NCBI GenBank assembly: GCA_041602035.1
Contig: JBFIHA010000034.1
Coordinates: 1 to 32,079 of the forward strand
DNA from: JAOTVV01 sp041602035
GTDB taxonomy: Bacteria > Gemmatimonadota > Gemmatimonadetes > Gemmatimonadales > GWC2-71-9
Direction of reading: 5' to 3'
Length of the DNA stretch: 32,079 nt
This document shows positions 1 through 8,544 of this stretch, in pieces. The notes beneath the pieces were generated by a model that was not told the origin of the DNA, made no database searches, and worked only from the letters and a program-made list of their open reading frames with translations. Positions within the stretch are counted from its first letter, which is position 1, and every line of letters begins with the position of its first letter. The position numbers were made by a program, and so were the translations under genes.

Positions 1-162
1 CGGGAGTTCACAGGGGAAGTGGACGACCTCGACGTCACGGTCAGACTGCAGACCAAAGAAGGTGGGACCCAGATCGAGGTCTCCGCTCGCCGCAGCCTCG
101 CCTCATGGGACAAGGAGTACGCTCGGCGCGTGGTGGGACGCATCGTGCAGCGGTCGGGGTGA
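1..162 (+). CDS. C-terminal end of an unidentified protein (partial)
   Basis: Frame 1 is open from the window edge to TGA at 160-162 and gives 53 residues; the start lies outside the window. The visible part has two probable beta-strands (DVTVRLQT, TQIEVSARR) followed by a basic amphipathic helix ending in RRVVGRIVQRSG. This strand-strand-helix ending is seen in small envelope-associated domains such as DUF3568-like proteins, but the fragment is too short to assign and I do not name a function. It converges on the phosphatase gene ending at 325. The 162-base gap holds a weak inverted repeat (CGGCGG...CCGCCG near 166-187) and one and a half octamer-like units near 305-316. Confidence 0.6.
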   Translation, partial: REFTGEVDDLDVTVRLQTKEGGTQIEVSARRSLASWDKEYARRVVGRIVQRSG

Positions 163-324
163 TGTCGGCGGCGTGACCGGACCGCCGCGACGGCTCCGGG
201 TCCCGGCCCACGCGTGCAGTCCTCCGTGTGGATGCGGCGTTCCCTGAACTCCGTCGCCGCGCGCTCGCCGAAGCCCGCCGGCGCGGAAGCTCAATGATGT
301 TCGCCTACCGTCCCGCCCCGGCTG

Positions 325-1518
325 TCACCGACGGTCGCTCGCCCCGCTCCGATCGGGCGATCCCTCCACAGTGGGTGCGAGCGGCTCGAGCGAGCCGTCG
401 GCGGTGACGCGGAAGAACCGATCGTCCGTCCAGAGGAGCGCCTGAAACGCGCCGAGTGTCTCGAGCGGGATGTCCAGCGCGTACACCTTGCCTTGGTACA
501 GGCTCGACACCTGCGCGACGCCCGTGTGGCCCACGACGATGGCGCGAGCGGCATACGCGTCGAGGACCGAGTCCACCTGCGCGGCAGTCGCCTGCGGGTA
601 GCGCCCCGCCTCCGTCCGGTGATAGCCCCGATACCAGAACGGTCCCTCGTCGCTGTGCCCATAGTAATTCCGGAGCGCGTCGTCGAACGCAATCTCGTAC
701 GACCGTGCGTCCAAGGTCTCGCGGGCCAACCGGTTCACCTGATCGAGGCTCGCCCCCCGCGTCGCGACACGGGGCGGGATCCCGCCGTGCACGAACAGGA
801 TCCCGTTGAGCCTGATGATGGTGTGCTTGGTGCGGAGCCACCGTCCCAGCTCCATGTCGGGCCCGAACAGGTCGGTGTAGTTCACCTGGGTCGCTCGGAC
901 CACCCCGTTCGTGTACTTCGGGTGGACGTACCGCAGGTCGCGACGCAGTACCATCGTCTCGTGGTTGCCGAGCAGCACGTGCACGCGGCCGCCGGCCCCG
1001 CGCGCTTCCAGCTCCAGCCGATGGAGCAGCCACAGGCACTCGGTCACCCGGTCGCCGCGATCGAAGATGTCTCCGTTCACCACCAGGTGCCCGTCACCCC
1101 AGGCCCAGCGCCATTGCTCGTCGATGATGCCTGATGCCTCGAGCAGGTCCACCAGCGCCTCGAATTCTCCGTGGATGTCGCTGATCGCGAAGATCTTCGA
1201 CACGTCGTCGTAGACATGCGGCTCGACCTTGGGCGCTCGGACGGGGATCACGTAGCGCCACGTCGAGTCGCCGCAGAAACCGCGGAACCGCAGGGTATCG
1301 GTCGGCGCGAACCGGTGCATGAGGATCACCCCGTCGCACAGGTAGAACGCCAGGGCCTCCGACGGTGTCTGCCAATAGACGTGCGGCCCGTCGTTCAGGG
1401 AGTCGGCGCTCACCTGCCGGTGATCGAGGCCTGTCGCATCATTCGGGATGACACTGGGCAGCAGCACCAGCGCGGCCGCCGCTGCGATGGGAAGGGTGAC
1501 GTTCGCGGTCTGCCTCAC
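325..1518 (-). CDS. Secreted PPP-type metallophosphatase (calcineurin-like)
   Basis: This is a calcineurin-like metallo-phosphoesterase of the PPP type, expected to hydrolyse phosphomonoesters with a two-metal centre. All metal motifs are visible, numbered from the GTG at 1518 (397 aa): DIHG at 114-117, GDIFDRGD at 149-156, GNHE at 184-187, HGG at 244-246 and GHT at 330-332. That GTG gives a normal signal peptide (MRQTANV, then an Ala/Leu/Val-rich core ending near VIPND), so the enzyme should be exported. A longer reading from GTG 1581 adds 21 residues ahead of the hydrophobic core and makes a poor signal peptide. About 90 residues between the signal and the first motif have no recognised domain. 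Bacterial Shewanella-type PPP phosphatases have the same secreted plan, but the substrate is unknown. It is divergent from the lipoprotein gene at 2000. Confidence 0.85.
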   Translation of the reverse strand: MRQTANVTLPIAAAAALVLLPSVIPNDATGLDHRQVSADSLNDGPHVYWQTPSEALAFYLCDGVILMHRFAPTDTLRFRGFCGDSTWRYVIPVRAPKVEPHVYDDVSKIFAISDIHGEFEALVDLLEASGIIDEQWRWAWGDGHLVVNGDIFDRGDRVTECLWLLHRLELEARGAGGRVHVLLGNHETMVLRRDLRYVHPKYTNGVVRATQVNYTDLFGPDMELGRWLRTKHTIIRLNGILFVHGGIPPRVATRGASLDQVNRLARETLDARSYEIAFDDALRNYYGHSDEGPFWYRGYHRTEAGRYPQATAAQVDSVLDAYAARAIVVGHTGVAQVSSLYQGKVYALDIPLETLGAFQALLWTDDRFFRVTADGSLEPLAPTVEGSPDRSGASDRR

Positions 1519-1999
1519 GGTCTCGCGTCCGGTGGAGTGTGCGGGTGACGTCGTCGCGCTCGTTATGCCGGCGCGCGACACGACGGGATCGTCTCCACAA
1601 ATTCAAGGCCACGGGGCACGGTGCGTCAATGCGGAGGGATCTTGGTCCCATGCCCCCTGAAGGTGACGTGACCAGGCAGGTGGCGTCCGCGGAGTTCCTG
1701 GCGCTTCAGGAGGTCGCGGCGGAATCCCAATCGCAACCCTCCTAGTCGCCTACCTAGCGCCCTCGCGCTCCATGGCCTATCGTAGGAAAAGGCCGGCCCG
1801 TCGGCCACTCCTCCCGAACCGATCTGGTGGTACGCCTTCAGCTCGGTGATCGACGTCTCGGACTCGTGTGCCCGATGTCATCGATCTCGCAGCGCCGTCC
1901 CTCGGCACGCCGAGGCGCAGCGCCACGTCGCACTTCCGTCACTCGAACACGGGCCCAGGTACCAGGTGCCGCGCCGGCCGATTACGAGAGGGAGCGATC
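1519..1999. other. Divergent intergenic region
   Basis: About 480 bases lie between the divergent phosphatase and repeat-lipoprotein genes, so promoters for both are expected here. No open frame in it looks like a gene. On the minus strand TGAATTTG near 1600-1607 is one base from the Bacteroidetes-type TAnnTTTG element, but this is weak. No convincing terminator or RNA gene is seen. Confidence 0.3.
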
Positions 2000-4255
2000 A
2001 TGTCTCTGCCCGTTGCCACCCGCCTCACCGTTCCGTTCACACTCTTGGTTGCCCTGACCGCGTGTCACGACGATGGTGACCCGCTGGGACCCGACAATGG
2101 CGAGCCTCCCCTCCTGTCGCGACAGGCGCTGACGTGTGAGGCAGACGTGGCGGCACGCACGTTGAACTGTGCGCCACCGCCCGGCACAGCGGCAGAGGGG
2201 TTGTCGCTTCTGATCGTGGGTGGTCAGCGGGACTACGTCACGCTCGCGTCGCGGAATGTCAGCTACGCTGGCGGGATCTTCCAGGCGGACGTGCGGGTGC
2301 AGAACCGCACGGTGCAGCCGTTGGGCACGCCCGACGGCGTCACCGTCACGGGTATTCGGCCCTTCTTCCACGTCCAACCGGTGGCGACCGGTGGCACGGG
2401 AACGATCACCGTCGAGAACGCCGCAGGTACCGGGACGTTCACCGCGGCCGACCAACCGTATTTCGAGTACTCGGAGATTCTCACTCGCTACGGCGTGTCC
2501 GCGGAGCAGACATGGCGGTGGAACGTCCCAGCCACCGTGACGACGTTCACGTTCCAGATGTTTGTGGACGCCGACGTGCCGCACGAGACGGGTGTGTTGC
2601 GTTGGCGGGGCCGCACCAACCAGCGGCTCCGGGCGCTGTGGGGCGCGGGCGGGGAGCTGTTCGCCGTGGGCGGTGGCGGCGCGATCGTGCGGCATGACGG
2701 CGAGGATTGGTCCGTCCAGCAGGCGTCGGGCGGCGAGCTCATGGCCGTGCGTGGCTCCGGCGTCACCGATGTGTTCGCGGTGGGCATTGGCGGCGTCATC
2801 CTGCATCACGACGGTGTCACGTGGACGTCCCAGCCGAGCGGCACCACGCAGGACCTGTTCGGCGTGTGGGCCAATTCCCCCACCGACGCGTTCGCCGTGG
2901 GTGCGACCGGCACCATCCGCCACTACGACGGGGTGAGCTGGACGGCGCACACCAGCGGGACGACGGAGGTGCTCATCGGGGTGTGGGGGACGTCGGGCAG
3001 CGACATGTTCGCGGTCGGGTCGACCGGCACCATCCTGCACTACGACGGCAGCACGTGGAGCGCGCAGAACAGTGGGACCACGGCGACACTGTACGCGGTG
3101 TGGGGAAGCTCGGGCTCCGACGTGTTCGCCGTCGGCGCGGCTGGAACGATCGTGCACTACAACGGGTCGGCGTGGTCGTCACAGGCGAGCGGGACGTCTT
3201 TGGACCTGCTGTCGCTGTGGGGGAGCTCGTCCACCGATGTGTATGCCGTTGGCGGATCGGGAACGATCCTGCATTACGACGGGACGTGGACCGCACAGAC
3301 GAGCCCGCACCCATTCGATCTCTCGGCGGTGTGGGGCGGCACGTCCGTCGTGCACGCCCTCGCCTTTGACCGGTTCCTGGTGATCGAGTTCGACGGATTC
3401 GAATGGTATTTCCAGACCCCACCTGAGTTTGGCGATCTCAGCGGGATCTGGGCGCAGTCGCTCAATGCGGTCATCGTGGTGGCGCAAACCGGTGCCATCG
3501 GGTTGTTCGACGGCAGCGATTGGACGGTGACGTCGGGAGGTGTGGACTTCCTCTCGGCTGTCTGGGGAGCAGCAGCCAATGACGTGTTCGCCGTGGGCGT
3601 CACGACGGGTGTCGGTGCGGTGACGCACTTCGACGGCCTGGACTGGACGCCCCTCACGCTCACGGGCACCAGTTGGCTGAACGACGTCTGGGGCACGTCG
3701 GGGAGCGACGTGTTTGCTGTCGGACAGGGCGGGACCATTGTGCATTTCGATGGCAGTACCTGGTCCCCGCTGGCGAGCGGGGTCGTCTGGCAGCTCCGCG
3801 GCGTGTGGGGAAGCTCCTCCACCGACGTGTACGCGGTAGGAGATGGTGGGGTGCTGCACTATGACGGCTCGACCTGGAGTTCTCAGACGCTTCCCACCAC
3901 TCCGGCCAGTACGGTGCCCACGGCGGTGTGGGGCTCGGCGGCGAACGACGTGTACGTCGTCGGGTTCAACGGCGAAATCTTCCACTTCAATGGCACGGCG
4001 TGGAGTGTGATGGCGAGCGCCTCGATCACCACCGAGATCCTATGGGACGTGTGGGGTACCTCGGCGGCCGACGTCTTCGCAGTAGGAGATGCCGGTGTCA
4101 TTCTCCACTACAACGGCTCCGAATGGACGAAGCAGCTGACCGGTCTCGAGGAGCCGGTGTCTCCGAATGCGCACTTCTCCGGCATCTGGGGACTCGCGCC
4201 CAGTCTCGTGGGTGCGGTGGGGGTGAAAGGAATGCTGTTGCAGGGGAGAAGGTAG
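2000..4255 (+). CDS. Lipoprotein with about 14 W-G-D-G beta-propeller-like repeats
   Basis: The ATG at 2000 follows a purine-rich GAGAGGGAG ribosome site and opens a classic lipoprotein signal, LVALTAC, with lipidated Cys22 (751 aa). The reading frame is open upstream to 1868, but that extension lacks signal features and is rejected. Residues about 50-205 form a strand-rich domain without an assignable family. From about residue 209 to the end there are 13 full and one partial repeat of 37-41 residues, typified by VWGSSGSDVFAVG, then GTI-HYDGS-W, then SGTT. Each unit looks like a four-strand blade, so the repeats could make one or two propellers. It should sit at the outer face of an envelope membrane, probably binding a surface ligand. 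Similar GTW-type repeat lipoproteins occur in myxobacteria and Gemmatimonadota, with no known function. Confidence 0.85.
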   Translation: MSLPVATRLTVPFTLLVALTACHDDGDPLGPDNGEPPLLSRQALTCEADVAARTLNCAPPPGTAAEGLSLLIVGGQRDYVTLASRNVSYAGGIFQADVRVQNRTVQPLGTPDGVTVTGIRPFFHVQPVATGGTGTITVENAAGTGTFTAADQPYFEYSEILTRYGVSAEQTWRWNVPATVTTFTFQMFVDADVPHETGVLRWRGRTNQRLRALWGAGGELFAVGGGGAIVRHDGEDWSVQQASGGELMAVRGSGVTDVFAVGIGGVILHHDGVTWTSQPSGTTQDLFGVWANSPTDAFAVGATGTIRHYDGVSWTAHTSGTTEVLIGVWGTSGSDMFAVGSTGTILHYDGSTWSAQNSGTTATLYAVWGSSGSDVFAVGAAGTIVHYNGSAWSSQASGTSLDLLSLWGSSSTDVYAVGGSGTILHYDGTWTAQTSPHPFDLSAVWGGTSVVHALAFDRFLVIEFDGFEWYFQTPPEFGDLSGIWAQSLNAVIVVAQTGAIGLFDGSDWTVTSGGVDFLSAVWGAAANDVFAVGVTTGVGAVTHFDGLDWTPLTLTGTSWLNDVWGTSGSDVFAVGQGGTIVHFDGSTWSPLASGVVWQLRGVWGSSSTDVYAVGDGGVLHYDGSTWSSQTLPTTPASTVPTAVWGSAANDVYVVGFNGEIFHFNGTAWSVMASASITTEILWDVWGTSAADVFAVGDAGVILHYNGSEWTKQLTGLEEPVSPNAHFSGIWGLAPSLVGAVGVKGMLLQGRR
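2624..4255 (+). repeat. In-gene tandem repeat of about 117 bp
   Basis: The DNA repeats with a period of 111-126 bp, matching the 37-41 residue protein unit. Units 3 to 6 (about 2850-3310) are most alike and carry recurrent words such as gtgtgggg, ttcgccgt and cactacgacgg. Units 7 and 8 (about 3310-3540) have diverged most, and the last unit is cut short by the stop codon. Confidence 0.8.
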
Positions 4256-4359
4256 GGTCGGGCAGGCTGCCGCGCTCAGCCATGGACCCTTCCGCAGCCG
4301 CGTCTCGAGGGATACGTTGTCCCTTCCCGCAATGCATGCCCCAGGCGGTGAGGTGCGAT

Positions 4360-4785
4360 ATGCGTCCGCTGAAGAGACACGGGTTCACGCTGCTCGAGCT
4401 CTTGGTCACGATGGCGATCCTCGGTGTGCTCGTGGCAGTCGCCATTCCGAGGTTTGCGTCGAGCAGGGAAAAGGCGCTTCTCGCTGCGATGAAATCCGAT
4501 CTCAGGAACCTCGCCACCCAGCAAGAAGCGTACTCGATCGAGCATTTCGCGTATACGACGAGCTTCCCCGCGACGGTGTATACGGTGACGACGGGCGTGA
4601 CTGCCCCAACGATCACCCTGACGGCCGACGGTTGGACAGGCTCCGTGGGTCACACGGCCACCGCTAAGACGTGCGCGATTTTCGCCGGGACCACGCCGCT
4701 CGCGCCAGCCACTGACGAGGGCGTGCCAAAGTGCACGCCGCCACAGACAGATAAGACTGGCAAATGTCGCGGAGCCTCGTGCTGA
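4360..4785 (+). CDS. Type IV pilin / type II pseudopilin-like protein
   Basis: This 141-residue protein has a textbook class III signal: the short basic leader MRPLKRHG, cut after Gly8, then FTLLELLV with Phe+1 and Glu+5, and a hydrophobic helix to about residue 30. It should be processed by a prepilin peptidase and assembled into a type IV pilus or type II secretion filament. The helix continues as an amphipathic stretch (SREKALLAAMKSDLRN), typical of the pilin stalk. The C-terminal part has four cysteines (105, 125, 136, 141) that could form disulfides. The ATG at 4360 has GAGGTG just upstream. An in-frame ATG at 4336 would only lengthen the leader. No pilus assembly genes lie in this window, so it is an isolated pilin gene, 104 bases behind the repeat lipoprotein and closed by the terminator at 4831. 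Confidence 0.88.
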   Translation: MRPLKRHGFTLLELLVTMAILGVLVAVAIPRFASSREKALLAAMKSDLRNLATQQEAYSIEHFAYTTSFPATVYTVTTGVTAPTITLTADGWTGSVGHTATAKTCAIFAGTTPLAPATDEGVPKCTPPQTDKTGKCRGASC

Positions 4786-4830
4786 AACTCCCGATCACAC
4801 GCTAGACCCTCAACCGCATCTTCCCCTCTA

Positions 4831-4853
4831 CCGCCCGGCCCTGCGCCGGGCGG
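4831..4853 (+). terminator. Rho-independent-type terminator after the pilin gene
   Basis: A perfect 9-bp stem CCGCCCGGC / GCCGGGCGG encloses a 5-base loop and is followed by TGTCCTTTC. The T run is short, but position and stem strength fit a terminator for the pilin gene ending at 4785. Confidence 0.75.
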
Positions 4854-5005
4854 TGTCCTTTCAGCTCCGAGTGTCACACAGCGCTCGGGGCCTTCGGTTG
4901 ATATCACGAATCTATGGTGTGTGAGTGTGGAAGCAGCCATCAGCCGTCAGCGTTCACCCATTAGCTCCCATCGCCCTTCCATCACCCCTCCTCGCCCGCG
5001 TCCGT

Positions 5006-5125
5006 CCTACCGTCCTACCGTCCTACCGTCTTACCGTCTTACCGTCTTACCGCCCTACCGTCCTACCGTCCTACCGCCCTACCGTCCTACCGTCCTACCG
5101 TCCTACCGCCCTACCGTCCTACCGC
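5006..5125 (+). repeat. Octamer tandem array, 15 units of CCTACCGT
   Basis: Fifteen contiguous 8-bp units occur without any indel. Variation is limited to C/T at position 2 (three CTTACCG units in a row at 5030-5053) and T/C at position 8. A decayed unit follows at 5126-5133. The array lies upstream of the BNR gene at 5185. Read on this strand it has no stop codon, so the following frame is open through it, but the Pro/Tyr/Arg/Leu translation is not protein-like. Confidence 0.97.
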
Positions 5126-5134
5126 CCTCCGCCG

Positions 5135-5142
5135 TACGTTTG
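5135..5142 (+). promoter_or_regulatory. Candidate TAnnTTTG promoter element
   Basis: TACGTTTG matches the Bacteroidetes-type -7 consensus TAnnTTTG and lies 42 bases before the ATG at 5185. The 13-mer GCCGTACGTTTGC around it recurs exactly at 27830-27842, 25 bases before the amidohydrolase start. No clear -33 element is seen. Confidence 0.35.
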
Positions 5143-5184
5143 CACCCTCACGTCGATCTGCTCACCAGCAACCCCGTTGATCCC

Positions 5185-8100
5185 ATGAGCAAACACATCC
5201 TGAACACCGCGCTCCTTTTGACCTGGCTCGCCGTCCCCGCCGCCGATCTCGCGGCACAACAGGCCGGCGCGCGCCTCGGCGAGACGAACTACAACGCGCT
5301 CGCGTTCCGCAACATCGGCCCCGCCATCAACGGCGGACGCATCGCGGACATCGCGATCCACCCCGACAACGGCAACGTGTGGTACGTGGCCGTGGGCTCG
5401 GGCGGCGTGTGGAAGACGGAGAACGCCGGCACCACCTGGCAGCCGATCTTCGACGACCAACCCTCGTACTCGATCGGCTCGGTCGCGATCGACCCCACGA
5501 ACCCCGCGACGGTCTGGGTGGGGACGGGCGAGAACGTGGGCGGCCGGCACGTGGGCTACGGCGACGGCGTGTACAAGAGCACCGACGGCGGCAAGACCTG
5601 GAAGAATATGGGGCTCGGCGCCACGGAGCACCTCTCGACGATGCTGGTGCATCCCGAGGACTCCGACGTGGTGTGGGTGTCGGCCCAAGGACCGCTGTGG
5701 ACGCCGGGCGGCGAGCGCGGGCTCTACAAGACCACCGACGGCGGCGCCACCTGGCGCAACGTGCTGAGTGACAACGAGTGGACGGGTGTCACCGACATCG
5801 TGATGGATCCGCGCGATCCCGACGTGCTGTACGCCGCCACGTGGGACCGCCACCGCACCGTGGCCGCCTACCTGGGCGGCGGTCCCGGCTCCGGGATCCA
5901 CAAGAGCACCGACGGTGGCGAGACCTGGACCAAGCTCACCACCGGTCTGCCGTCGTCCAACCTCGGCAAGATCGGGCTCGCCATCTCGCCCCAGGACCCG
6001 GACATCGTGTACGCAGCGATCGAGTTGGACCGCCGGTCGGGAGGCGTGTACCGGTCCACGAACCGGGGCGGCTCGTGGACTAAGATGTCCGATGCGGTCT
6101 CGGGCGGCACCGGACCGCACTACTACCAGGAACTCTACGCGTCACCGCACCGGGCAGGACGGCTTTACCTGGTTAGCAACGCGACGCTCATCTCCGACGA
6201 CCACGGCGCGACGTTCCGGCGCATGAACCTGGACGGGAAACACTCGGACGACCACGCGATCGCGTTCCAGAAGGACGATCCCAACTATCTGCTGGTGGGG
6301 AGCGACGGCGGGTTGTACGAAACCTACGACGACATGGCGACGTGGCGCTTCCTCCGCAATCTCCCGGTGATGCAGTACTATAAGATCTCGGTGGACGACG
6401 CGGTCCCGTTCTACTTCGTCTATGGCGGCACGCAGGACAATGGGTCCAACGGCGGCCCCTCGCGCACCGACACCGAGCACGGCATCCGGAACGCCGACTG
6501 GTTCAAGACCCTCGGCGCGGACGGCCACGGCTCGGCCACCGAGCCGGGCAATCCGAACATCATCTACGCCGAAACACAGCAGGGCGGGCTGCACCGGGTG
6601 GACCGGATCACCGGCGAGCAGGTGTTCATCCAGCCACAGGCGCGCCAAGGTGAGCCGTTCGAGCGGTACAACTGGGATGCGCCGATCGAGGTGAGCCCCC
6701 ACAGCCCCACGCGCGTCTACTTCGCGTCGCAGCGCGTGTGGCGCACGGACGATCGGGGCAACAGCTGGACGCCCATCTCCGCCGACCTCACGCGCAACGA
6801 GGAACGCATCGCGCTGCCGATCAGGGGCCGGCAGCAGAGCTGGGACAATCCGTGGGACATCTCGGCGATGTCCAACTACAACACCATCACCTCGTTGGCC
6901 GAGTCGCCGCTCGCGGAGGGCCTGATCTATGCCGGCACCGACGACGGCTTGCTGCAGGTGACCGAGGACGGCGGCACGGCCTGGCGCCGCATCGAGGTCG
7001 GCAGCATCCGCGGCGTGCCCGCCACGGCGTTCGTGAACGACATCAAGGCCGACCTGTACGACGCCGGCACCGTGTACGTTGCGCTCGACAACCACAAGTA
7101 CGGCGATTTCAAGCCGTATCTAGTGAAGAGCACGGACCGCGGGCGCTCGTGGCGGTCCATCGCGGGCGACCTGCCCGACCGGCACCTGGTGTGGCGCGTG
7201 GTGCAGGACCACGTGAACCCGCAGCTTCTGTTCGCCGCGACGGAGTTTGGCGTCTTCTTCACGGTGGACGGCGGTACGAGGTGGATCGAGCTCAAAGGCG
7301 GCATGCCGACGATTGCGTTACGTGACATCACCATTCAGCGCACGCACCAGGACGTCGTGGCGGGCTCGTTCGGCCGGGGCATCTACATCCTGGACGACTA
7401 CACGCCGCTCCGGACCCTGAACGAAGAGCTGCTGGCCCGCGAGGGCGCGCTGTTCCCGATCCGCACCGCGCACTGGTACGCGCCAAAGAACGTGGTGGGC
7501 TCCGAGGGGAACGACGACTACCAGGCCAAGAACCCGCCGTTCGGCGCCGTGTTCACCTACTACCTGCGCGACGGCTACCAGTCGAAGGAGGCGGCGCGGC
7601 AGAAGCGGGAACGCGCCCTGGCCCCGGACCAGAACGTCCCGTTCCCCGGCTGGGAAGCGGTGGAGCAGGAGATGCGGGAGCAGGGCCCCGCGGTCCAGGT
7701 CGTCGTGCGCGATGGGGCGGGGACCGTGGTGAACCGTGTGACCGGTCCCACGTCGGCTGGCTTCCACCGCGTGAGCTGGGATTTCCGATACGCCAGCAGG
7801 AACGTGGTCGATGTCGGCGACACCGGGAGCGGCCAGGGGTTCCCCGCGCTTCCCGGTACCTACACGGCCACGCTGGTGAAGGTCGAGGAGGGTCGGGTCA
7901 CGGCGCTCGCCGGCCCCGTGTCGTTCGACGTCACGCCGCTCAGGGACGGGGCGCTGCCGCGGGTATCCAACGAGGTCATCGCCCAGTTCCGCACGGAGCT
8001 GGAAGCGTTCCAGCGCGACCTCGCACGCGCCGACACGCGCCTGGACGACCTGATCGAGAAGATCGAAGCCATGCAGACAGCGCTCGAACGGGCCGAACGA

Positions 8101-8418
8101 GGCGATACGGCGCTGACGCGCCGGCTGTACGCCACGCGGCTCGAGCTGCTCGACCTTCGGAAGGCGGTCGAGGGCAGCGAGGCGAAAGACGAGATCGGCG
8201 AACGCGATCCCCCTTCGCCCGGGAACCGGTTCTTCGTGGGCGTGCGTGGTCTCAACACGACCTACGGTCCGACCGAGCTGCACCGGCAGACGGTCGCGGC
8301 GGGCCGGAACGAGCTCGGCGCACTCGTGACCGAACTCAACCGGATGGTCGAGCAGGTGATGCCCGAGCTCGAGCGCGCGCTCGAGGCTGCGGGGGCACCG
8401 CCGGTCGAAAGACGGTAG
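5185..8418 (+). CDS. Exported Vps10/sortilin-like BNR beta-propeller protein
   Basis: The protein is 1077 aa from the ATG at 5185. It opens with a signal peptide (MSKHILNTALLLTWLAVPAADLAAQQ). Residues from about 30 to about 740 are filled with Asp-box/BNR motifs: STDGGKTW, TTDGGATW, STDGGETW, STNRGGSW, RTDDRGNSW, TEDGGTAW, STDRGRSW and TVDGGTRW. This is the layout of the Sortilin/Vps10-like propeller proteins often annotated as glycosyl hydrolases in Gemmatimonadota and Bacteroidota, but Asp boxes are structural and do not prove glycosidase activity. After the propeller comes a strand-rich domain (VQVVVRDGAGTVVNRVTGP...GFHRVSWDF), like a FlgD/Ig-type fold, then a helical Glu/Arg-rich segment near 930-1000. 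It is probably a secreted or surface binding protein. The stop codon lies inside an octamer unit (GACGGTAG, 8411-8418). Confidence 0.9.
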   Translation: MSKHILNTALLLTWLAVPAADLAAQQAGARLGETNYNALAFRNIGPAINGGRIADIAIHPDNGNVWYVAVGSGGVWKTENAGTTWQPIFDDQPSYSIGSVAIDPTNPATVWVGTGENVGGRHVGYGDGVYKSTDGGKTWKNMGLGATEHLSTMLVHPEDSDVVWVSAQGPLWTPGGERGLYKTTDGGATWRNVLSDNEWTGVTDIVMDPRDPDVLYAATWDRHRTVAAYLGGGPGSGIHKSTDGGETWTKLTTGLPSSNLGKIGLAISPQDPDIVYAAIELDRRSGGVYRSTNRGGSWTKMSDAVSGGTGPHYYQELYASPHRAGRLYLVSNATLISDDHGATFRRMNLDGKHSDDHAIAFQKDDPNYLLVGSDGGLYETYDDMATWRFLRNLPVMQYYKISVDDAVPFYFVYGGTQDNGSNGGPSRTDTEHGIRNADWFKTLGADGHGSATEPGNPNIIYAETQQGGLHRVDRITGEQVFIQPQARQGEPFERYNWDAPIEVSPHSPTRVYFASQRVWRTDDRGNSWTPISADLTRNEERIALPIRGRQQSWDNPWDISAMSNYNTITSLAESPLAEGLIYAGTDDGLLQVTEDGGTAWRRIEVGSIRGVPATAFVNDIKADLYDAGTVYVALDNHKYGDFKPYLVKSTDRGRSWRSIAGDLPDRHLVWRVVQDHVNPQLLFAATEFGVFFTVDGGTRWIELKGGMPTIALRDITIQRTHQDVVAGSFGRGIYILDDYTPLRTLNEELLAREGALFPIRTAHWYAPKNVVGSEGNDDYQAKNPPFGAVFTYYLRDGYQSKEAARQKRERALAPDQNVPFPGWEAVEQEMREQGPAVQVVVRDGAGTVVNRVTGPTSAGFHRVSWDFRYASRNVVDVGDTGSGQGFPALPGTYTATLVKVEEGRVTALAGPVSFDVTPLRDGALPRVSNEVIAQFRTELEAFQRDLARADTRLDDLIEKIEAMQTALERAERGDTALTRRLYATRLELLDLRKAVEGSEAKDEIGERDPPSPGNRFFVGVRGLNTTYGPTELHRQTVAAGRNELGALVTELNRMVEQVMPELERALEAAGAPPVERR

Positions 8419-8493
8419 CGGTGTAGGACGGTAAGACGGTAAGACGGTAGGGCGGTAGGATCTACCGCCCTACCGTCCTACCGTCCTGCCGTC
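8411..8493. repeat. Inverted octamer array forming a 32-bp hairpin between convergent genes
   Basis: Left arm units GACGGTAA, GACGGTAA, GACGGTAG and GGCGGTAG (8427-8458) face right arm units CTACCGCC, CTACCGTC, CTACCGTC and CTGCCGTC (8462-8493) across a 3-base loop GAT. The inner 16 bp pair perfectly, and 29 of 32 positions pair overall. The first unit (8411-8418) contains the stop of the BNR gene, and the opposing ankyrin gene ends at 8545. It probably works as a bidirectional transcription end; that role is inferred. Confidence 0.9.
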
Positions 8494-8544
8494 TTGAGCC
8501 ACAGCGCGCCGGAGACACCCCAAAAATGGGCCTGCAGGTCGAGC

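Noticed and set aside
1982..3157. Long minus-strand frame opposite the repeat lipoprotein
   Set aside because: Shadow of the repeat gene; its apparent repeats only mirror the coding repeats.
5006..5125. CRISPR array
   Set aside because: Units are 8 bp and contiguous, with no unique spacers and no cas genes.
4921..5184. N-terminal extension of the BNR protein through the octamer array
   Set aside because: The frame is open only because CCTACCGT has no stop on this strand. The Pro/Tyr/Arg/Leu repeat is not protein-like, and a proper signal peptide starts at 5185.
7330..7420. Sialidase active site in the BNR protein
   Set aside because: Asp boxes are structural; no arginine triad or FRIP motif could be recognised.
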